A stretch of DNA of 64,000 nucleotides from Hydractinia symbiolongicarpus (Eukaryota > Cnidaria > Hydrozoa > Anthoathecata > Hydractiniidae). The stretch covers positions 9,693,501 to 9,757,500 of the forward strand of contig NC_079886.1 of NCBI RefSeq assembly GCF_029227915.1, written 5' to 3'. This document shows, piece after piece, positions 36,701 to 45,700 of the stretch (its first letter is position 1; each line of letters opens with the position of its first letter). A program made the position numbers and the translations under genes. Under the pieces are notes generated by a model. That model did not search any database and was not told the DNA's origin. It saw nothing but the letters and a program-made list of their open reading frames with translations.

Positions 36701-39700
36701 TAGAACGCTGGGCTCTTTGATGTGAGGAACTTTCTTGTCCTAAACGAAATGTTATGCTCTTGTGGTTGTGTCATTTTAAGCTAAACACACAAATTAGTAC
36801 CACAAAGCTCCTCCCGTTACTCTAATTGAAATCTAACACCCGAATCAGAAAATGCTCCACCATTAAGGCACAAAGACAGAAGAGAAGAGAAAAAAAATCA
36901 TGGTTGAAACTATACAAATGACCTGATATAATGGAATATTTAAGGAGAAGATACTCAAGATCAGGTAAAATAGGAAAATATTTTAAAGACTGCAAGTCAT
37001 CATATGTCTGACATTAATACAAAATTATGTTAAAGGATAGTGAGTTTGAGTAAGTGAACCAACATGGTTTCAACATAGTTAAACCAAAGTGCATTTTAAA
37101 ACAAAACAGAAATTTAGATCATAAGTCAGAACCATTTATACGTTTTAGTCCATATTGTCAAGAAATAGTAAAGAAAATTTGTATATACTTAAGACAAAAA
37201 GGGTTACTGTTATCTTAAACACGTTCATATCACTTTTCAACCCTTCAACTAATCCAAAATTTAGAAAGGCAGAGGTTAAATAAAACAATTTACCTCGTCA
37301 GGGGAACTGCTGATATAAACTATAAGATCATCAATACCATTTAAATGCATGCTCCTAAGATAAAATCTAATTTAAAAAAAAAACAATACAAGTTCACATA
37401 TAAGGCTTAGTTCTCGCCTAGCGCTAAAGAGCACTAAAGAGAGATAGAAATTGAGCACTAAAGAGCACTGGGAAATGAGCGTCTGTTTTAAAGTGATTCA
37501 CACTATAAGAGAAAAATACTTAATATAAGATCTCTTTTAAGCATGGAACGTAGAAGAAGGTTGCTTTTGCTACGTTTACAAAAATTAAAACCCAATTTGA
37601 GGGAAAAAAGATTTTGGATGGTTCAACATTCAGGCTAGGAAATAAAAAGGGGAATATAGCGCCGAAAAGTTTCTAACACATTCTGCTAGCCGTCCATTCT
37701 CTGCTATGCATTGAGGTTGGTTACGTTTTGATTTCTCCAACATTTTCCTCTATGTTGAAACACAAAAACACACAGAGAATAAATTCACAATTCACACTCT
37801 ATTTCATCATTTGGAATCATGTTTTTGTACAAAATACTTCTGCACAAATGTTGGGGCCTTTGATCTCAAAAGAAAACAATGAAATGAGCTCTAGAATCTT
37901 AGTGCTGTAATTAAAAATTTTTGATAACAGCACTAAGCCTTAGTGCTCGTTAGTGCTCGAAAAACAGTACTAATGAGCGATAATGAGCACTAGGTAGCGT
38001 CGAAACTGATTCTCACTTATGAAAAAAACACAAGATATCGCTTGGTAGTGCTTTTTAGTGCCAGGTGAGAACCAAGCCTAAAGTCTCATTGCAAATCATA
38101 CGTGAGTTTAATTAGATATAATTAACACAAATAAACTACACATTCTCAGAAACATTTACCATTGACTTTGTAAGCAAATTCTGCTTTGCAAAAATTCAAA
38201 AATAAAGTATACCTACCATAATATTTGATCATGCAGAGAGGCGTCATCATCAGTTCTCTAGAAAAAAAATTTGCAAATGTACACCAAAAAGTCAGCATCT
38301 AAATACTCTTGATAAATTTGATCTAATTTAAACAAAATACCATTTTCTAAAGTTTTACTCTGTTTTTCTTGAAATTTAAACTTTTAAAAAAACTAATTAA
38401 AGAAAAAATAATTGAAGACAAGAAAAAAATGGATAGTAAATTAAAAGGCAGCATTCACACCAATTGTCATATATGAAGGGGTTTTACAATAGTTTTGTGA
38501 CTTAAAATTTACTATGTTAGCAGAAACTTATTTTTCTCAACATTGAGTTAACGTAACATCCTTTTCCACTTTTAGGTTGCGTATTTTGCTATAAATTACT
38601 TGTACACCTTTTTTACATTCTATTTATTGGCATGCATTTTTCTAAAGAAAAAATTACCTTCTCTTCATTAGGACTAGCAGGTACGTGTAACATGTTACGA
38701 AGTAATAAAAGCATTCGTTCAAATAAAAGCGTTTCGTCTTCACCACGATCCTCAAAGTCCTATAAATGAGGTGCCGTAGTAAATTAAAGATGTCTGTGAT
38801 GTTATATAATGGCTTTGAAAAAAATCTGCCATTACATTTCTGCCTGTCTCTAAGGATAAGACCATTGTTAAACTTCCAAACTTATTAGGCTTATGTGAAG
38901 ATAACATCAGTAATATAATTCCACACTGTGAAAAGTTTGATTCTGTGCGATCTTGCAAGATACTTAAAAAACTAATTTTACTAGTCGTTAGGCCGTGGAA
39001 AAATCCACGGGTTCGCCCATCGTTTTTATACCGCATTGCGTGCGTCTCGCTACCTGCGCAGCTAAGCTACCATTTTGTGTGACAGACTGACGGACGGACG
39101 TATACGGGTATTTAAATATAGATGCTGACCAACTTAATACATCATCAATAATGCTGTCACGAGGTCACAAATCCTTACGCCAAGTATCTTAAAACAAAAA
39201 GAGATTTTTAAAAAATTACAAAAAATTTTTCAGGCAAATTTTTGTCCCCTATAATGTCAAAAAAATTGTTTATGTTGGGGTACCTTTACTCATTGGAATA
39301 AAACATGTCGTCCTTCATAATACATCTCAACTACGTATTATATATATAAACATCGACATATTTTAGGTGACTGCTAAAGATCAGGAAGAATTTTATTTAA
39401 TTATGTTCCATTAGTAATTAAAAGAAAAAGTCAGTGGCGCCGTAGATTAGTGGTTATAGCTCTTGTACTCTGTGCGGGAGACTGGGGTTCGATTCCTCTA
39501 GTCTGCCATTTAACATAAGTGAGTGAATGCTACCATAGCCCTGGGTTAACTCAAGCCATGTAAGGGAAACTGGGGAGATGGCTCACTGTGTGGGCCATTG
39601 CATGTTGCTGGGAGTTGTCTAGTAGATTGCGAGCCCTAATTGGGTCTGCGTAGCTCAAAATGAGCAATAAATACTCTGGGACTCTCCATCTAAGCCACCC

Positions 39701-42700
39701 TCAATATAGCCATGTAAAATATGCACATCTAGAGATTAACTGCACACATTATACAGATTGCAGAACATAGTTTGTTATTTTACCAACCAAAATTTTTAAA
39801 AGTTAAACCATCTATTAATACTTGTAATATATGTCTGTGTTCAGGCTAAAACTAACAGGTCGTAAACAGGAAATGCAATCAATTGAAACTGTTTAAATAC
39901 ATACAACTTTAATAAAACCATTGAAAGTTATCAGAATTTTAGATATAATCCCTCTACCTGGCCCTATTTTAATGAAAGTAATGTTCCCTTACCATTTGTA
40001 AAATTCGACCAAGTTGTGCACCAACAGATGCAAGGACTTTCTCGTCAGTGAATGCCTAGAGAAATACTTTAACACATTTATTACAATATTTTTAGTTTGA
40101 AAATCTACATTAAACACAGCACAGGTTACAGTACCCCTCTGTATTGCCAACAATGAAAAAGAAATCAGTGAAGGTTAAATTGATTGCGGTTTGTTAAAAT
40201 CTAAAGTTATATTCACTTACACCTTTATTTCCATATTACTTACAGCACTGTGGAGTGCTCAGCTTCAAAAAATCAATCAATCTTAAAAATACACTACTAA
40301 AGCTAGAGAAAAAACAAACATTTTGAAATATATTGAAGCAAGGTCACAAAAAGAGCAAAATGACATCTTTTTCATCTGACAAAGAGGTTAAAAAAATTGA
40401 CAAACAACTCTGCAATAAAACTACAAACCCTGACAAACTACAAGTCGAAAAAGAGAAAACTAATAATTAATTAAGAATGGTACAAAGAATAACAACATAA
40501 AAATTAAATCAAATCAACAATAGTTTTGCAGTTCTAATTTACTTCAGAATATTTATATAATACAGAAAAAAATCCTTGTACTTAACTTTTCTTTTTTTAG
40601 TAAATTAGTTAATTAACATTTTTATGTTTCACAAATTCTTGTACCTGTTTATAATCCTGAAGATAGCTAACAACTTGTAAGTATTTTGTTTGATATTTAT
40701 GAGTAACTTTGTTTCGTCCTACTCCCTCCTCCGCTTCTGCTGTGTGCTTATTAAAACATATATCTGCAGGTGATGTAAGATTAACTAACAGCCTAAAAAA
40801 TAAAGAGAGAAGTCATCAAGTGAAGATAAAAAAAGCTTTACAACAACAATTAATTTGGAAATACCTTGAGGGAACTTATTTTCACGGACACGACCCTTCC
40901 TTAAATTTCGCGGAAAAAAAGGGAAGTAAATTTCGCGGTTTAAAGAGTTTGAAAAATTTCGCGGAATTAATTTTCACGGTTGAAGCCTTTAAAAGAATTT
41001 CGCGAATATGTAAAATCAGGGACTACGTCTTTTTCATTTTAAAACTTCTATATAATCGAACACTGGGAATACGAAATTTAGGTATACATTTTTAAAGAAG
41101 GAAATCGAAGAAATTATGAATTTTAAAAGGTTTTTATTTCGGAAAACGTTTTTAATAATTTCTTAGTTACAATTATTCATCATCGTCGAGGTCATCTTGT
41201 AGAATGCTAAAAATATTTCCGTCATCATTCCGACTCGCTATCTTCGTCGTCAATTTCGCCTATATACATCTCCCTTTCGAGACATAAGACAGTTATTTTG
41301 CAAGCAAAATGAGAAAAACATGGATAAGAAGACAATAGTTATCGATTATTGTATATTTTAAACGTAGCATGTATCATTTAAAGATAGTTTGAACATAAAA
41401 AACACATGTTGTCTCATATTTTTAAAATTTGGCAAAAATTTAAAAAAAATTAAATATTTTGATTTTTTTTTTGCAAAATTTGCGGGAATTTATTTTCGCG
41501 GTTGGAAGTTTTCTACGTAATCCGCGGGAACTTATTTTCATGGATCAGGCCTTCCCAGACTTTTCGCAGGATTTTATTTTCGCGGAAATGGGCAAAATCC
41601 GTGAAAACTGCAAAAATTAATTCCCGCGAAAATTAACTCCCTTAAGGTACATGTTTCCTAAAATGAAATGATACAAAAAATTTAATAAGTTTATAGAATT
41701 TTTTTATACGAATTATACAAATATACAAACATTTTGAGATTCAAATAAGAAAGTGCAGTTGCTATAAATCCTTTCATGTATACAAGTTTTTCTAATAACT
41801 TATTATATACGTTTTTATAAACAGAATGCGTTAAGTGTATTTATTTAAGCAGGGTTCAAATTAAAAAAGTAAAGTTGGTTCGCAAAAATTTCGGCACTCT
41901 GTAACTAAGTAAACCACCATTTAGATGTGGCCTGGGAACACCTTAGAGACACCGTTAGGGTTAGGGTTAGGTTAGCTTTTCTATCGCTGTTCTTTGTTCT
42001 TAAGTTTTTAAAACGCAATCTAAAAAAGCATTTCTATCGCGATTCTTCGTTTTTAAACTTTTGAAATGCGATATCAAAAAGAATTTCTATCTACGTTTTT
42101 CGTTTTTAAACTTGTAAAATGCGATCTAACAAAGCTTTTCTATCGCCGTTTTTTGTTTTCAAACTTTTAAAATGCGATCTAAAAAAGAATTTTTATTGCC
42201 GTTTTTCGTTCCTAAATTTTTAAAATGCGATCTAATGAAGCTTTTGAAGCTTTCCTATCGGCACTTAAAAATATTTGATTTGCAATTTTATCATTTTCTT
42301 CGCAAAGTGATTCGCAAAAATGGCATTTTGTTTCGCAAATTGTGAACTGCTAATTCGAACCCTGTTAAGTAAACCTACTGACATTTTAAATAACATACCT
42401 CATAACAATATCAACCATTTCATCATCATCTCCATAATGAATTAAAATTGGAATTAAATCCTACAAAATAAAAGCCGTCTAGTAAACGAAAATAAATAAT
42501 AAACATATTTCCAAACATTTATATGAGGGTGTTAGCTATACTACTATAAAGACTGATAACATCAGGTTATCCTAAAAAATTGTGCCTGCAAAAATAAATT
42601 CAACAAATAACTTTTAGTCATTTTTAAATTAAAAAAACCCTCCTGAATTAACAACTTGACTGTCCATTTGTCTAAAAATTTGTTTTGCATTTGTTACTGT

Positions 42701-45700
42701 CAACCTTAAAAATCTGATCACAATAGTGCTTTTGATGATGTAATTGGCTTTGTTTTTAGAAACTCTACCGGGATGCAGTTTGGAATTTCAGGCCTTACCA
42801 TGAGACATGAGCAATTGCATGCGCCCGCATAGTGCTCACGTAAATGCTCGTTACCCAAGCATTCTATTGCTCGCGTAAATATTAACATTTTGAGAAAGTG
42901 TAAACGTTTTTCTCAAGAACTGATTGGTCTTTTAAGTGAAACTGAAAAGATATTTGGTGTGATTATTTTCCACCCATCGCGCAACAGTTCATTCTCCATT
43001 ATATAAAACGCGTGTGATAGGGACATTAAGGTTAATCTTTGTTGCGCATTTATTTTGCAGTAGAAAAGTGGGGTACTTATTTAATCGTGAACCCCAAATA
43101 AGATGATCAAGCGTCTACTGGTATAGTGACTCTCTTAATCTCAACTTCCTTTTCTACATGTCCCAAATAGTATTTAATGTTTATTTTTCAAGCAAATAGG
43201 AAAAAATATGCTTCGTTTTCAAATCAAAAAAAATCTTTATCCGCGTGGATTAAATAAAACTAATAAATAAAATCTCTTTTTAAGGCACACGCCAGGTACA
43301 TAAAATTTATACAGAATAAAAAATTATACCGCATGTGGGTTTCGTTTTTAAAATTGTTTGAATAACAGTTGCGGCATAAAAAAAATAATCCATTATATTT
43401 GGACCTGCTATGTTTCAAATTATTTTGTCAAATGAAGAAATTATTTACAATTACATCCACGATAAATTGTCTGTTCCGCCTGTAAGTGCAGTTTTGCAGA
43501 CTTGTGTCATCTGTGCTCTGTCGGCATTCACCTCTGCATTAGTTAAGAACCGCAGACCTGGTTACCAACGACGAAGGGGCCGATCAAAAAAGATTTATGT
43601 CTACATAGTTTTAACTAAGTCAGGAGTCGGTGAATTAGATAGGATGGTCAGGTTGGCTATGAATACGCTTGCTTGTGGATTTAAAGGACCAGGACTATTC
43701 AATAATTCTGAGATCTAAGTGTCCCACCAAGACGGAAATATATCGGACGTTTTAACCAACGAAAATTCGAAACGAGCAACGGACATGTCCGACCAAACTG
43801 GAAATGTGGTGGACGTTTTAATCACAACACTGCTGAAAAAGATGCCCTGAGAGACTAAATGTAAAGTTTTTTTAGTGAAAAATATGGCGAGCAAAATTGC
43901 TCGCTTAGACACTCTGAATCGAGCAATTAATTGCTCGGGAGGTTATATGCTCATGGCAAGGCCTGAATTTCAATATGAAAACAAAGTTAACAAGAGAGAG
44001 AAGATTTTTTGTGCTATATTTAATGTTGAACTTGAATAGTTATTATTATTCAGTAAAAAATATGTTCCAAAATGTGCTGAAATAGAGTGTAATAACAAAC
44101 TGGATGGCCTTTTTGTATACTTATTATTCGAACAACGAATAATTGTAAAATAGTTTCTTATTCTAACAATAAATGAAATTGTAAAAATTTTTTCCAAAAA
44201 TATTGTCGTTCATGTTATTAAACTTGGTTCGTTATGTAAAATTACATTGAAAATGATCAAGGTAAGGAAAACAACACAATGATGTCATTTTGATCAGAAA
44301 TGATATAATTTCTTTGTGTCTATATTTTTTCCAACATGATTTATCACCTCAGGATCCCTTTTAAAACTTTAACTAACAAACTACTTAGGTTCAGTCTTTT
44401 TTACATTTTACTTCATTAAATAAAGGTAGAACAGACCTTTTGAAGTAATCTCGCATAACCCATCTGTCTACGTATGTTACATGTTTCATCTTCTCGTCGA
44501 AGAAATCTTATTAAATCTTTTAAGCTTTCCAAGCAGTCTGCTCCCTTAAAATAGTTGTCACCTTCTGAGAAACCAAGACTGGCCATTACACATACCAGTT
44601 CAGTATTCATTTCTGGATGGAGTTCCTAAAATTATATTAAATATATAATAAAAAATTAGGTATACAGTTATCTATAAATATCAGGGCTTGCTAAGTACAG
44701 ATTATGATTTTATGGTTATAATATAATAATTAATCAGGCTAGAGTACCTATAATAAAGTTGATACCTTATTATAGGCACTCTAGCCTGATTAAAATGCAG
44801 TCCTGTTTCAAAACAGAAATCTCAATTTTAAAATGCTTGTTCTGTTTTAGAACGCTTCATCCTGGCTTAAAACTTTGATAGAAATTCTGTATAGTTTTAA
44901 ATTTAGACATCCTGATTAGAAATCCATGGTAAACAAAACAAAAGTTTTTCTTTTCTATTTCGAAAAAATATTTTAAAAAACAACTTTTTTTCAGTATATA
45001 TCAATTTTGATTCATTTTGAATTTGAGTCTGAATGTAAGCTTCTGTGTACGCGCAATACAACACTTTTTCCTGCAAGTCAAAGCCCTTTTTTCTTTTGCT
45101 TATCGTAATTACTTCAATGATCTTTGTGAGAGCTATGTTGCGAGTGATTTAACAAAAGCGCCACAATAAAACAATAGTATTTAATTATTTTCTTATCACT
45201 GCAAGTTTCATTGTTAAAACTTATATAAAAAGTAACAAAATTTAAAGACTTGTTAAATTAAAATAAATTGCACATGTATATAAGGTTCTTCTATTTTTAA
45301 AAAAATATTATCTTTCTCAACATTTTATTCTATACTATATTTCGGGAAAATTATAATCAGCCTTCTACCGTACAGTTTTGACAGTTTTCAAGCAAACCAT
45401 GGCATTATTTCTGCCTTCTATGGTATTGTTTTGATAATTTTAAGCAACGTATAAGCACTGTTCTAGCTTTCCAAAGTCACATTTTGACAGTTTTTGAGAG
45501 AACTATGGTATATATCATATTAACCTTTAATGGACCTGTTTTGATAGTTTTTAAGCAAATTGTGGCAACTTTTTAGCATTATTACCATTCCGTTTTGGTA
45601 TTTTTCAAAGAAACTACAGTGACATGTATTTCCAGCATAACGAAAAAGTTTGTCTTGTAGCAAACGTGATTTTATTTTCACAGATTTTTTTCTCTGGAAT

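Noticed and set aside
37728-37910. 60-codon frame within the intron 7 transposon
   Set aside because: No similarity to transposases and no conserved catalytic residues.
39432-39510. Functional tRNA gene
   Set aside because: The A and B boxes are present but stems do not pair into a convincing cloverleaf and a SINE-like body follows.
43410-43718. 102-codon plus-strand frame inside the 42790-43964 element
   Set aside because: No transposase motif or similarity. Retained only as element interior.
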